From Diplolepis rosae (Eukaryota > Arthropoda > Insecta > Hymenoptera > Diplolepididae): a DNA stretch of 64,000 nucleotides. The first letter of the stretch is position 1; each line of letters starts with the position of its first letter. Position numbers and translations under genes: made by a program. The notes under the pieces were generated by a model. It saw nothing but the letters and a program-made list of their open reading frames with translations, was not told where the DNA came from and ran no database searches. The DNA lies in contig JAPYXD010000684.1 in the NCBI GenBank assembly GCA_030998225.1, positions 2,110,501 through 2,174,500 on the forward strand, in the 5' to 3' direction. This document shows, in pieces, positions 19,657-31,946 of this stretch.

Positions 19657-20166
19657 CAGCCTTCTCTTAGCTTACCTGGGTCCACCAATGTTGGGCATGA
19701 CCAGAGTCAGGGCGGCCCCACATTGGATGGCTTTGGCAGTTGCGATCTGCAGGTGTTCCCCAAAGCTAAGCCTTCGACCCAACTGCACTCCCAGGTACTT
19801 AATGCTCTTTTCCCACTCAATTTCATGTTCCCCGAGAACGATCTTCGGATATTGGAAGGATCTCCTGTCCGTGACCGATGCATGAGCATCTGCTATCCAA
19901 CCAACGCTTTGCTTACCACAGACTTTCATTGATCCTCAGCTCTAGAATTCTGACGTCGTCAGCGGCGTACACGACAAGTGCGTCGTCCGTGAAGCCGATG
20001 ATGATCGTTCCAGCAGGCAGGTCCATGCGCAGGAAATCGTCTTATATGACGTTCCAAACGAGTGGACCCACCCGCGACCCTTGAGGTGCACCACATGTCA
20101 TCTCTTCCTTAAGAGACCATTTGTCGCCATCGTATATCACTCACCTGTCGCTCAGATATTCATCTA
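19657..20166 (-). pseudogene. LINE RT palm/thumb region with FTDD active site, frameshifted
   Basis: On the minus strand 19982-19993 encodes FTDD followed by ALVVYAADD, the RT motif C region (usually FADD or YADD). It is in another frame from the N-terminal RT fragment. 19672-19929 returns to that frame and holds IKYLGVQLG, the thumb motif of Jockey/R1 RTs. At least two indels therefore disrupt the RT. Confidence 0.75.
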
Positions 20167-20952
20167 TTATTCACAACAGGTAGTCTGGAACCTTTTTCCG
20201 TTCCATCTCGCGGTATTGAACGCATTACGTATGTCAATGCTGATCAACGCGCAGAATCCCTTACGCTTACCAGTTCCTCTTCTTGCTTTAGTAGCGATGT
20301 CCACCACTGCCTGGATGGCGTCAACTGTGGGCCTGCCCTTCCGAATGCCGAACTGGTTTTCCGAGAGACCATTCTCGTGGAACATGTGACCCTGTTGTCT
20401 TTGTAGGATCATTTCCTCCAGAAGTTTCCCTATCGTATCCAATAGACATATTGCTCTATACGATAAGGCATCGCCTAGAGGTTTGTTGACCTTCCTCAGC
20501 AGGAGCAACCTCTGCTTCTTCCAGTCTGCAAAGAATCTCCCCTCCCGAAGACAGGAGTTAAAGACTTCTAGGAAGATTTCCGGGTATACCCCGATCGCCT
20601 CTTTGAGGATCTCGTTCGACAACCCGTCGATCCCCGGCGCTGTGTTTGTCTTCAGCCTTCTACCCGCTCTCTTTAGTTCATCAAGAGTAAAGAGTTGTTC
20701 GCGCCGGACCACGCAGGAGCTTCGGTCCTGTCTTTGGAACAGCTCTAAATGCGGAAAAAAGCTTCGCACGATGTACTTGACTCGATCGGGATTATCCAGG
20801 CCCGGGGTCTTTCTTCTAGTCACCAATCTCTTGGTGACTATTTTGAAGGCGAGACCCCATGGGTCGTTTTCGACTTCCCCGATCAAGTCTTTCCAGCACT
20901 GAATTGGCTTTTCTTTATGCCTTGCCTTAGAGCTGATTTTGCTCTTTTCCAT
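20167..20952 (-). pseudogene. LINE reverse transcriptase, N-terminal half
   Basis: 261-residue open stretch. It carries NTAPGIDGLSNEIL (RT motif 0/1), YRAICLLDTIGKLLE (motif 2) and FGIRKGRPTVDAI (motif 2a/B region). ALISIDIRNAFNTARW is motif A with the first catalytic Asp. The frame then fails before motif B/C. The sequence is strongly R1/Jockey-like. Confidence 0.85.
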
Positions 20953-21947
20953 GCCTCGCGCAGCAGAGGATCACCCTTTGAGCGGGTAAAGCTCCGCCGC
21001 ACTTTAAGGCATTTTCGACGCAGGACAGACAACTGGTCGTTCCACCAGTAAATCGAGTCCCCGGAACGCCCGTGCCCGCGGCGAGGCATGGAATAGTCAC
21101 ATGCTGCGACCACTTTCCGCCTCGCCGCCCGCACAGTGTCCTCCAACGACCCAGCAGACCTTGCCCAACCAAGCTCATCTATGAGCCTGGTTTCTTCAAG
21201 ATGTTCGCGAAGTTTGCCTTTGCTGAGTCGTTTTGTGTTCCAGAAGGGGCTTCTTACCTTGCCGCCCCTTCCCGTATTCACTGGGTGACTCCGTTCCTGG
21301 ATGCTAAACTCAATGCGCTGGTGGTCACGCAAGGTTATTACCCCGAGGAAGCACCAGTCGCCTATCCTTGAGGTAAGACGGGGCGCGGCAATCGTGAGGT
21401 CGATAATCGACCCCCCCCCCCCCGCTCCTCGTCTGAACGTAAAATCCCTGCCCCGATTCAGTACCATCAGGTCATTCCTGGCGACCATCTCACCGACCAA
21501 GATTCCCCTCCTCTCCAGACGGGCTTCTCCCCACTCGGGCGACTTACTATTAGAGTCGCCCGCAATAAGCTGCCATTTGCCGTCCTTTTTGAGAGTCTGG
21601 CCTCTGGTGGCCGCAGCGTACGATTGTGATATGCCGCCCTTCCCTTTCTTGAGAAGCTGATCTTCGGGGGGAGAAGAAGCAACCCTCTTCTCCCCGTTTG
21701 TCGGCTTTTTTGTGGTATCTCCCAGAGACGCAGAGCACAGTCTCCGGAAGATACCCATCTTTATTGAGGCGGGGTGGGATTCCAGCCTTTTCTGGATTTC
21801 CACCCTGCTTTCTAGTAGGCACTTGTGGGTGCTGAGCATTCCGCCCAACACCTCCGTAGCCTCACTGACACTGTCATCAACATGGCCAGGGTTGTTTCTC
21901 AGCATACCCTGCTGGATAACGCTGAGAGCCATGGCCAACTTCTCCAT
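20883..21947 (-). pseudogene. Fused ORF1 N-terminus and partial endonuclease of the LINE
   Basis: 354-residue open frame. The first ~125 residues are a charged, helical ORF1-type segment. At about residue 128 it switches abruptly to LIAGDSNSKSPEWGE, the central GDxNxxSPxW motif of APE-type endonucleases, followed by FTFRRG and IIDLTIAAPRL. The N-terminal endonuclease motifs and the ORF1 knuckles are missing. An in-frame internal deletion must have joined ORF1 to mid-endonuclease. It overlaps the RT fragment by 70 nt in a different frame. A C run (about 21411-21422) interrupts a GGGG-coding stretch. Confidence 0.8.
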
Positions 21948-23088
21948 TTTCTCACTTTGCTCTTTCAGGAGCTGAATGACGTCTTTCCATCCCTCAGCCC
22001 CTGGAGAAGTGTGTGAGGGCGTATCCGGTGCCTACACCTCTTTACCTCCTTTATTTTGATTTGGATTCATATTTATTACCGTCGTGTCTTAAGACGGTTC
22101 GCGCATCATGGGAGCCCTACCGCAATAGGGCTACTATCCCCGCCTGTATAGATCCCTGGTTATGTGCGCCGAAGCCGAGAAGCGGCTTGTCGGATGGTCT
22201 TTCCTATCGCCACCTGACCCGGACTTCAGGCTAGACGGTATGCGATTTATCCTACGCAGCGTCGGATATAAGGAAATACTGACCAGGTAATCTTTCATTC
22301 CTGCGCCCGGTCGTGCATGATTTCAACCGTGAAATTGGCTCCAGATAGTAGGAACGTGAGCAGTTTTCCCAGTTTAACATGTGGTTTCACGGGATCTTTG
22401 CCCTTCGCGGCCGAACACCGGAGGGACTTACATTTACCCATATTACTTCCACAGAGGTAAGGTACTGACATCGCGTCCTACCCTGTTCGGGAGGCTACTA
22501 CACCTCCCTTGGCAAGACTATCGGGAATATCCACCAGGCGCCGGCCGCAGCCCATTCACTCAGCAGTGCATTCATTCTGGTATGTGTGGGTGTCGGTGTC
22601 GTGCCTGTGGTTGTGATGTGACTGCAAGAGGGCACGAGGGAAGTTCAGCATCGCCACCGCATGCGCATTTGGGGCGATACCCCGATTAAGGGGCCCCCGC
22701 ATTCACACCGTGTCCACTCGTGTGGCATCAAAGAACCTGTCCAAGGTCCCCTGATGTTTTTGCTCCACACCGCGTCCTCATGCGCTTGAAGGTTGGAAAA
22801 ACCATACCAACGCGCGCGCCCAGCAGGCCCACCGCTAGGGAAAAGCCTGTCTATAGAGCTCCCTTGACGGCCATCCTGACGGCGACAGCCCAGCTGCTGG
22901 CATAGTACTTTTGGCTACTACCGTTGGTGGGCTGCAGGACGCGTCAGCTCCGTGCATGGCCTCATGCATACCTCTGGGCGAGACGCTGCCCCTCCGCAAG
23001 ACACCCTCTCGGGTGTTAAGTGTATTGCGTTCAGTGTCGCTGTAAGTATGTAGTTTCATGTTGCTGTCTTTGTATCCCCTCCTCCTTT
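21948..23088 (-). other. 5' region of the LINE
   Basis: GC-rich sequence upstream of the fused ORF on the minus strand. It holds only short open stretches (for example 22835-23059) with no recognised motif. It probably corresponds to the 5' UTR and the decayed start of ORF1. Confidence 0.5.
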
Positions 23089-23465
23089 CTTGATATGATT
23101 AAAACAGATTACAATCTTTTTATATAAAATTAGTAGTTTTTAGGTTATGTGTGGAAAATCATCATTAATTGTACCAAACTTGATGTGATTAAAACAGATG
23201 ATAATGTTTTGATAAAAAGTCACTAGTTTTAAGGTTATGCGCGGAAAATCATCATTAATTGGATCAAACTTGATATGATTAAAACAGATTGCAATGTTTT
23301 TATATAAAGTTTAAGGTTATGAGCGCAATATCATTATTAATTGGATCAAACTCGATCCTAATTAAACAGATGGTAATGTTTTTATATGAAATTAGAAGGT
23401 TTTAGGTTACGTGCGGTAAATCATTATTAATTGGATCAAACTTGATATGATTAAAACATGATAAT
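23089..23465. repeat. B2 left-arm ~91-bp repeats after the LINE
   Basis: Units resume with TGATATGATTAAAACAGATT and recur near 23143, 23235, 23313 and 23405. One unit is shortened near 23305. Confidence 0.8.
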
Positions 23466-23984
23466 AAATAGAAATGGTATCGAGAATACAGCTTTTGAAT
23501 GCATTATCTCGATTGCTTGGCATTGAAATGCATCCGAAAGTTTGATTCTGAATCCCGCTTCTTTCCACATTTGAAATATCTACGCCGTTCAATATCCACC
23601 TTTTAACTGGGTCGGTTCTCCATTGTATCCATCGTTTTGTTATCTTGAACTTATTTGTATACATAATGTGTTGTAAATAATTATTGTAAGTAGTTTTTAT
23701 AATTTAAATTTCTATTGTAAATAGCTTTTATATTTCAAATAGTTTTTGTGATGTGAATATTTATTGTAAGTAGTTTTTGTATTATATATAAATTCCTAAA
23801 GTTCCTACTCAGTATCTACGTATGTTATTTTTCCTGCACAAGGTTTGTGAAGCTTATTTTTTGTAAATATTCTTGAAGTATATTCTTTCAAAAACCCATT
23901 GAAATTTTATTTGAAAATTGTACAATATAATTTAAAAAATAGTCATTGTAATAAGACAAAGAAAAAGGGAATTTCGTTGAAATA
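23466..23984. other. Central spacer of B2
   Basis: About 520 bp between the two inverted arms. It contains short repeats of TTGTAAGTAGTTTTTAT-like sequence (23680-23790). The 85-residue minus ORF at 23407-23664 overlaps the arm and has no recognisable features. Confidence 0.5.
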
Positions 23985-24431
23985 ATCGGGTTTGGTCCAA
24001 TTAATAATAATTTTTCACACATAAACTTAGAACAAATGATTTCATATAAAAACATTACCATCTGTTTAATTAGGATCGAGTTTGGTTCAATTAATGATGA
24101 TTTTTCGCACGTAACCATGAAACTAGTCACTTTTTATGAAAAAATTTCCATCTATTTTAATCAGATCGAGTTTGGTTTGATTAATTCTGAATTTTATTAA
24201 AAAGAATGTTATTGATTTTATCATAAATGTATTTTTATATTCTACTCTTTATTATTACGAAAAAATATACATTATATTTTCTTTATTTATGCGTGTGGGA
24301 TTTATTTCATGGTCAGCACCACCTAGCCAGCAGATAGGATAGCTAATCTTCCACAGTTGTCTCGACACACAGCACACGCCCATCTGTTGTTTGTTTCGGC
24401 CATGCTTTTATTTTCCATAGAAAACTCCATG

Positions 24432-24716
24432 GAGACTAGATATAAGGAGACCAATCTCTTATGGCCGTACTTCACAAAACACGAAATGTAGTTCTGCCAA
24501 GTACTTAGTTAGGAAACTTCCCGATGAGGGCACGTGTGTTCCATGGTTGCAAAATGGTGGCATCCACGGTCTATAAGCACCGTGTATTGGGCGTCGCCAT
24601 TTTGCACCGAGGGAACACACATGCCCTCATCGGGAAGTTTTGTAACTATGTACTTGGCAGAACTTCCTTTCGGGAATGGATATATGGAGATTGGTCTCCT
24701 TATATCTAGTCTCCAT
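24432..24716. mobile_element. Palindromic MITE D at the B2 edge
   Basis: An inverted repeat from GGAGACTAGATATAAGGAGA to its mirror ending TCTCCTTATATCTAGTCTCC. The arms of about 125 bp mirror the blocks CCCGATGAGGGCACGTGTGT and CAAAATGGTGGC. The same terminal sequence also borders B2 on the left (7781-7800) and occurs degenerately at 52157-52182, so D and the B2 termini may be related. Confidence 0.65.
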
Positions 24717-24753
24717 GCTCCATGGTAAAATATATGAAACAGCTGGACAGTAC

Positions 24754-27700
24754 CAGAGATGAGTTGGGAGATTGCTAAAGTAATGGAATAAGAGAATTTC
24801 ACAAAAGTGGGCTGATAAACGCGCCCTCTGAACGCGTTGCGCAAAAGGTGTACTTTGCGCGTCGGTAAATAATGAAAGTTAGAAAATCCAGAAATGATTT
24901 ACCATCAGAATTTCTATGGAGGGGCAGCGGCGCGCGGTGCCCTTGTTTCTTCCTCGTCGCTCTTGCACGCGAGAACGACACGTCCCACTTCTCCTTATTC
25001 TCCTCGCTTCCTTCATGCAATGCTATTTTAAGATTTCACGCTTTCGGTATTTCGGTTATCGAGTCGGAATTGAGAATTGTGTATTTCTGTCGAAACCGTG
25101 CAAAAGAGGCGCGAAGCAGACGACAATTTCAAATTTACGAAATATGTTATTTAAGAGACAACACTTTTTTTCAGATATTTTGGAAAAAATCTGCCTAAAA
25201 TAAAAATCTGAAATATCGTGTAAAATTTTATAAGCATTTAAACACTTCAAAAATAAACTTTCAGTAAAATTTGATGCCAATAAATGTTCCAAATTTGAAT
25301 CAATATATATTTTCCTATTCAAATTTCCATACTTCTTATCAATTTTGTGCATTTAAAAACTGTTTAGTTAGAGAAATATTTTCTATTAAGAAGAGATAAA
25401 CATAAAATTCAAGTTTAAAATTTACATTCTCAGTTTTATGTTAGCAATATTTTCATCTCACATTTTTGTAGCCTAAGCACAGACTAATCATTAAAAAAAT
25501 GAAATGGTCTATGGAAAGGAAAAATTTTCTAACAGATGTGGATAAATTAAGAAGCTAAAATATGTGTTCATTAATATCTTCATATGAACATGTAAATATT
25601 TATCGATATTAAATTTTACATAAAAATTTTTGTCCGAAGTGTTCAAATCTTGTTACAATATGACAAGATCATATGGACGAGTTCAATTTTTATAGAAAGA
25701 TATTACAAAAGAAATTTTAATTTAGATCTCTTTGAAGGAAATTAATAAGTATGTATATGTATACCTAATTAAAATATTTTTAGAAAGTCTTTTCTGGATT
25801 CTATATGCTGGGGTTGAACATGTTACAAAAAGTCGTGTAATTTTAAAAATGTGTATCCCCATACCAATGAAATCTTAAAGTGTGCTGTTCGATAAAATAT
25901 TAGATATAATATATTTTACTTTTGAATAATCAAACCTTTTATTTATACTTATATATTGAAATTTTCATTTATAATATGTTATGTATTCTGAAAGTTTTTT
26001 CAAAATGTTTTATTCTAAAGGATTTATTTTCAATTTTACTTCATACCAAATTAAAGTTAGTGTACGATTTCGTGTGCTAATTTTGATATAATTTATGTAT
26101 TTTTCAAATATTTAAACCTTTTATACTCAAACATTCAGTATTATTTTGAATTCAAAATGTTTTAATAAATTGCATTGGCTTTAGGGTCCATAAATGAAGA
26201 AGTCTATTATAAATTAAATCAAGGGTCATTACAATTTACTATCTTAATTCTTTTAATAAAACATTGAATAATTTAAAAACATTAAACATATTAATACGTT
26301 CATAGTTACATACTTAAGTTTAAAGAATTTAAAATCTTTCTGTGGAAAAAAGACGTTTTCGAATGCACCGGGTTTCAAGCCCGGGTATTTCGATTGCCGG
26401 TCGACTGTATGTACATTCGTGTAAAAATATTAAATATTTTGAAAATGTTTTTTCAAGTATTTTACTTTATAGTAATGATTTGTCGAATTTACTTCACACC
26501 GAATAAATCTCAAAGTGCAAGATCGCATGCGAATTCAAATACAATTTATGCTTTTTTTGTAATATTTAAAACCTTTCTTTACACAGACACTTCCATCGGA
26601 AATTAGAGGTTCATATGTTATTTAAGCTATTGTTAAAGTAACTTAATTTTTATAATAAAAGGTTAACATTTTTTCATGATGCTAAAATAAAAGTTAACAC
26701 AGTTTTGCTTCTAATAATCCCAAGTTAAGAGCATAATATCAATTTTGTAAAAATATACTACAAAAAATCTGCCCGCTTCGTGGGCACATTCTCATGGCGC
26801 GCTTCGCTTGCAAGTTTGAGCGCGCCTGGGGCGCGCGATTCGATCGTCGCACTCGGTCTTATATTCTTCGGACCGTAAAGCCAACTAAGAACATGAACAA
26901 TATTTGAATATTAATACTAAGGGTCGATATAAGTCCTGTTTCATTATTATTTAAATTTATTACTTGTAATTTGATACTTAAGTTCAAGTCAATTTTATAA
27001 TATTATCGATGTGAATTACATTTTCTCAAAGTTACTAAATTTGTTTTTGATTTCAAATGAAAAAAGAAATTCAATTTACTTAAAGCTCTATCAGCCTTAA
27101 AGAACACATTCTTATCATGAAACTTGCGCTTCGCGCTCGATTTTCTGTATACATTTCTGTAACTTTCTAATAATTTACAAGATTACAGAAAATCTATTTT
27201 CTTCCAAATATTTAAAAAAGGAGGAGAATTCATAGACTCTTTTAGAGAAAACGAATTTTTGTATTATCGCTTATTTTGTATCACACATATTTTGGTTCAA
27301 AAATGGAATTTTTTATTTTCAATATTGTATTTTTTAAAACCAAAACATGAAATATATATCTTGTCAAAAAATGTCCTACTGAGAATTTGTAGACCTCATT
27401 TAGGCAAATAATTTTCTAGCTCAACGTTTTTTTCGTATGTTACATATTTTGTTCAAATAATGGAATTTTTGAATTTTAATCGTATTTTTTAAAATTATAA
27501 TGAAAAATATACGTTTTATTAGAAACTATATCTGAAAATATTTGTATATATTATTGAAACGAACAATTTTCCATTCTTACGTTTTTTTCGTATTTCACAT
27601 ATTTTAGTTAAAAAATTGAATTTCGGATTTTCAATGGTATTTTTTTTTTTAATTAAAAAGAAAAATATACATCTTATGAAAAAATGTTGCAGTTCAAACT

Positions 27701-27760
27701 TGTAGATCTTTATATCATATAGGTTTGGTTTCGTCGGTCTTGCGGTCAATAAAACAACAT
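24754..27760 (-). repeat. Repeat U, copy 2 (inverted, diverged)
   Basis: Read on the minus strand it follows the other U copies: CAATCTCCCAACTCATCTCTG at the 24754 end, the GGCGCGAA block near 25110, TAGAATCCAGAAAAG near 25790, and ACCGACGAAACCAAACCTAT near 27720-27740. It is clearly more diverged than copies 1 and 3 are from each other. It contains a GC-rich patch (26771-26870; CCCGCTTCGTGGGC hairpin). No credible ORF. Confidence 0.7.
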
Positions 27761-28030
27761 TCTATAAAAAACTCCTTCATTATATTTGGTCAAAAATTCT
27801 CCTATGTTTCAACCTCACTGCGGGTCTTTTTCAAGGAATATATATGTCACTAAAAATTGAACAAATCAATTTACCATCAAAATTCTTTTTCCAAAGAGAA
27901 CTATTTTATATGTTGTGTTGATATAATAAATAAGTACTTACATAAATTACAAAAAAACGAAAACACACATGAAGATTCAGTCTTATTCTTGAAAATGTTA
28001 TTAAAATTAAAGCCTCAAAGATTGAGGGCT
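27761..28030. other. Spacer between inverted and direct U copies
   Basis: AT-rich. No feature recognised; the small plus ORF at 27857-28099 runs into repeat U and is not credible. Confidence 0.4.
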
Positions 28031-28137
28031 TCAATAATTTTAAATTACATTATAATACGGTGTGTACAATCCGATGAAGCAACGCAAACTTTAGGATAGA
28101 GAGACGAAGATACGATAAATAGAATTAAATTCACCAA

Positions 28138-28416
28138 CACGGAGAAACTTTTTATATCAATTTTTACTATAGTATTTTTCAATTTAGGGAAAAACTTATG
28201 ACTTTGGGAATTTTTGTTAGTAATAATACTAAACTTTATAATAATGATATGAAACTTTAGAAAAAACTATAGTAAAATTTGCTATGGACTATGCTGAAGT
28301 TTCATATCATTATAATAAAGTTTAGTATTTTTACTAACAAAAATCCTCAAAGTGATACGTCTTTCCCTAAATTGAAAAATACTATAGTAAAAATTGATAT
28401 AAAAAGTTTCTCCGTG
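28138..28416. mobile_element. 279-bp palindromic MITE (CACGGAGAAAC ends)
   Basis: Inverted arms start CACGGAGAAACTTTTTATAT and end ATATAAAAAGTTTCTCCGTG and mirror for about 125 bp, including ACTATAGTATTTTTCAATTT. Copy 1 of U has the empty site near 110-118 (TTCACTAATGAAAAG). The duplication appears to be only 2 bp (AA). Confidence 0.8.
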
Positions 28417-29513
28417 AATGAAAAGCGTGCTAAAGCTTGAGAATACAAACTTGAAAATCATATGTTAAATAATGCCATGGCAAATTCGATTAATATTCAT
28501 AATTTCAGCCTTACAATTTATTGAAATAATAATATTTTTATTGATATAAATTGATTCAATAATTTTTCTTTAATGTTGTTTTATTGACCCTAAGACCGAC
28601 GAAACCAAACCTATATATGATATAATAATATAACGGTCGAAGAAATGGTCATCCGTTCTTTATAAAGGGAAAAAAACAAACAAAAATTCTAGCCTGTTGT
28701 TTACAAATTTCTAAGTTTTTCGTTCATTTTATCCGGTTTTCTATATACAGTGAATTCTACATATTTTTTCCAATTCGTGTTGTTGCTTACTGGACTTCTT
28801 CATTTTGAATTGCAAGCAATGAGATAAGATTTTGAGTTTCATTATTATCCTTATTTTAACTATCTTCTACATTTTTATCTTTTACGAAAATTTTGAATTA
28901 ATCTTTTAATTTATGGCACTGAAGAGGGCCCCCATATGTGGCCGAAACGTTTGCCTTCTCTCTTTTTTTGCGTTTTTTATCGTAGGTAGCATTGATAATA
29001 TTAATAGAAGAAAATAAAAAGAGGCTGACCCAATGCCAAAAAAATGAGAAATTAACAAAAATTCTGTGAATTTTGGGTCAATATAATAGCAGACATGTCA
29101 TCAAACATGTCACTTTACAGTTATTACTGTTGTAGATCTTTATGTAGTAAACCATTTTTTATCATAACTTTTATTCGTATCTCGTATAATTTAACTGGAA
29201 AATGGATGTTGACTTTTTTCAAGTTTTAATATACTGTAACTTTCTTAAATTTATTTTAATTGCAAAATATTATCAGGATAATTAGTAGAGATTTACGAGA
29301 ATTATCAGAAACCAGTCTTAAAAGTTTTGGTTTTTTCATAAAGTTTTTTTCAAAAACACAAAAAATGCTCCTATTTTGACAATTTTTGTCGGATGTAGCT
29401 GGTTAACGAACTTGTCTTTACTTTTTCAGCTGCGATAATGTATGCATAAGCTCAATTCAATCCGACAATTTTTTTCTATCCAGAGTTATCGAGTATATGA
29501 CCTATTACTACTG

Positions 29514-29546
<33 letters not shown>

Positions 29547-30420
29547 ACTTTCGTAAAAACCGTTTTTTCTGACTCAGGGGATTTCAAAACGTAAAGATTT
29601 GACGAAAATTCCGAAAATTATTTTTCACATAAAACCAAAACCTTAATTCTCATATGATGAGACTCTAGAAGATATCAAATTTAGATCTTTCTTAATAATA
29701 TTAATAACTCTAAAATTAATTAACATTGTCAAAAGTCTGTAGTCTCATTTCAAAGGTAAGTTTGCATATTATTTTTCTAACTAATTAAGATGTTTTTGGA
29801 ATTTTTCTGCTAGATTCTGCTCTAGAATCAAAGATGGTAATGAAAAATCATCAAATTTCAAATGATGATTGTACTACATTCATTTGAAGAATTCAAAAAA
29901 TCCAAACTATCAATATTTTGATAAAAATTTCTAAATTTATTAAAATATGATATACGTCGATTTTTAAAAACTTCTGAAGAAGCTACATATTTTAAAAATT
30001 GCATGACTTTTTTGAATTCTGTTCAACCCCAAGATAGAATCCAGAAAAGAATTTCTAAAAATATTTTGATTAGGTTAAGAAATCACTATGAAGACATACT
30101 GAAAAAACCTTTTGAAATCTAAATCTAAATTAAAATTTCTTTTGTAATATCTTTCTATAAAATAAAACACTTTGACGAAAGTTGAAACTCCAGGTCAATC
30201 TGTAATTTCCGATGGTAGTTTATATATATGTATACATACGAATTGTCATGTAAAAGATGTTAAATTCCAAAAAATTGTATTCAATGTATTTTATTTTTTA
30301 GCAACCGTTTGTCGACTTAGCTTCATATCAAGAAAAGTTTGAGGTGTAAATTCACATACAATTTATGTATTTTCTTAAATCAGCAAACACTTCATTTACA
30401 TTCATCTATTGAAATTGCCA

Positions 30421-31071
30421 TATGTCTTAGGTAAGAAAAGATAATTTTGCTTCCAAAAATAGAAAAATTATTATTGAAGAGATCATTTCAAAGAAAAGAG
30501 ATTAATTTCCAAGAAAAATATTTGAAGCATAAGAAAAAATAAATTTAACAAATTTTATTTTTACCCCGACATTTTTTCTTATCGCTTCAAACCAAATTTA
30601 AAAAAAAATGATGTGATTCAAATAAATCAAGAATCGTTTTTTCAGGAAAAAGACCTAATACAACCTAGCCGTTTCCATATTTCTAAAATGAATAAGTTTT
30701 TACCAAATTCAGTAATTTTTTTACAAGAATTTTGTTTTGGAAATTTTATTTTTAATGCTTTTAGCAATTAAAGAATTTATTATAATTTCCAAAAAATGGA
30801 AACGGTTAAGTTGTAGAAAGCCTTTTTCTTAAAAAAATTATCCGTGATTTCACAGAATCACATCATTTTCTAAAATTTGGTATGAAGCGATAAGAAATCA
30901 AGTCCGGGTAAAAATAAAATTTGTTAAATGAATTATTTTTTTATGTTTTAATTTTTTTTCTTGGAAACTAATCTCTTTTCTTCCAAATGATCTCTTCAAT
31001 AATAATATTGCTATTCTTGAAAAAAAATTTATCTATTTTTGCCTGAAGTCTAATTTTTGTGGATGAACTAC
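30421..31071. mobile_element. ~650-bp palindromic insertion in U copy 3
   Basis: Absent from copy 1 (continuous near 4490-4540). Arms mirror about ATTATTGAAGAGATCATTT on the left and its inverse near 31000. The flanking host phrase TTAAATCAGCAAACACTTCA is present on both sides (30376 and 31074), an unusually long direct duplication for a DNA element. Confidence 0.7.
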
Positions 31072-31797
31072 CTTAAATCAGCAAACACTTCATTTACATA
31101 TATTTATCGAAATTTTCATACAAAAGATGTTACCTATTATAAAAATGTTCAAACCCTTCATTTTTTAAACTTGTATTTCATCTTGAATGATATCTTATTA
31201 TAAAATATTCTCTACTTAATTTAAAAAAAAATGCTGAAATCGATATTTTATTTCGAATCTTTAAGCATTTATTGATTTTAAATTTCATTAAAAAATTATT
31301 TTTCAAGTATTTAAATCATCTTAGAATTTCACAAAATCTTTTATATACTTATTTCAGATCAATATTTTTCAAAGTATATAGAAAAAAGTGTAATTTTTTT
31401 AATGTTATATTCCGTAATTTTGAATTCTGAGTCTATTTCGCGCCTCCTTTGCATGAAGTTGAGAAAAATACAATTTCTGATTTTAACTCGACAACCGACA
31501 GCGTGAAATCGAAGCAAGTTAGTGGGGATACACTGACATGATGCGCTTCATTGTGTGTGCTCCCACATGTTATTATAACAGCGCTGACCTTTAATTTTAG
31601 TTCGAAAAAGATCCGAAAAAGCTGTACGCAATTGGGGGCGCTGCAAAAGTGATAAACAGTAGCTCTGTTTTACCCTTCAAGTAGTAGCATGAACTTTTCA
31701 TTTTAGTTCCCAAGAGCATTTCGCAATAGGGCGCGCTGCGGAAAATCACTCGAAATCAAATACATTACTTTAGCAATCTCCCAACTCATCTCTGACA

Positions 31798-31946
31798 GTA
31801 CGGACAGTACGTAGGGTTTTCATGCGAGCGTAATTTAAATAAATATAAATTCTAATTTTCAGAAAACTTATTATTCAAATTTTGTTAATTTCATGCGTAT
31901 AAGTATTATTTTTTAATGATTTATACCGTGTTTTATTCAATGGGGA
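31798..31946. other. Left flank of LTR element 2
   Basis: Short stretch between repeat U and the 5' LTR. It starts with the tandem-like ACAGTACGGACAGTACG and ends with the target copy GGGGA (31942-31946). Nothing else recognised. Confidence 0.5.

Larger units (their letters stand above)
18805..23088 (-). mobile_element. R1/Jockey-like non-LTR retrotransposon, decayed, nested in B2
   Basis: A minus-strand insertion with a 3' poly(A) (T run 18805-18822) and its 5' end at about 23088. The flanks CTTGCTATGATT (18795-18806) and CTTGATATGATT (23089-23100) form a 12-bp target duplication with one mismatch. It is GC-rich against the AT-rich host. It encodes remnants of ORF1, an APE-type endonuclease, reverse transcriptase and a C-terminal CCHC region, in the order of R1-clade elements, but with frameshifts and an internal deletion. 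At 4.3 kb it is shorter than a typical R1. It is present once here and is not in rDNA. Confidence 0.9.
7781..24453. mobile_element. Foldback-type element B2, split by a Gypsy and a LINE insertion
   Basis: The left terminal sequence at 7789-7925 (ATGGAGTTTTCTATGGAAAA, then the GCGTGTGCTGTG block) is mirrored at about 24300-24450. The left arm resumes after the Gypsy at 18484 (ATCCCATACGCATAAATAAA), runs through ~91-bp repeats to 18805 and resumes after the LINE at 23089. The right arm is 23985-24450. B2 is thus older than both retroelements. Without them it would be about 2 kb, like B1. No transposase is present. Confidence 0.75.
28031..31797 (+). repeat. Repeat U, copy 3 (direct)
   Basis: Closely matches copy 1 from its first bases to CATCTCTG at 31797. 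It differs by its own insertions (28138-28416, about 29411-29590, 30421-31071) and by lacking those of copy 1. The 29411-29590 block holds a (CAGA)n tract near 29512-29548 and GACTCAGGGGATTTCAAAAC. Confidence 0.8.

Noticed and set aside
24509..25203. ORFs of 61-111 codons near 24.5-25.2 kb
   Set aside because: They lie in the palindromic MITE D or the start of inverted repeat U, overlap on both strands, and have no conserved features.
26370..26400. tRNA T-arm-like CCGGGTTTCAAGCCCGGG
   Set aside because: The stem-loop is short, no acceptor, D or anticodon arms can be placed around it.
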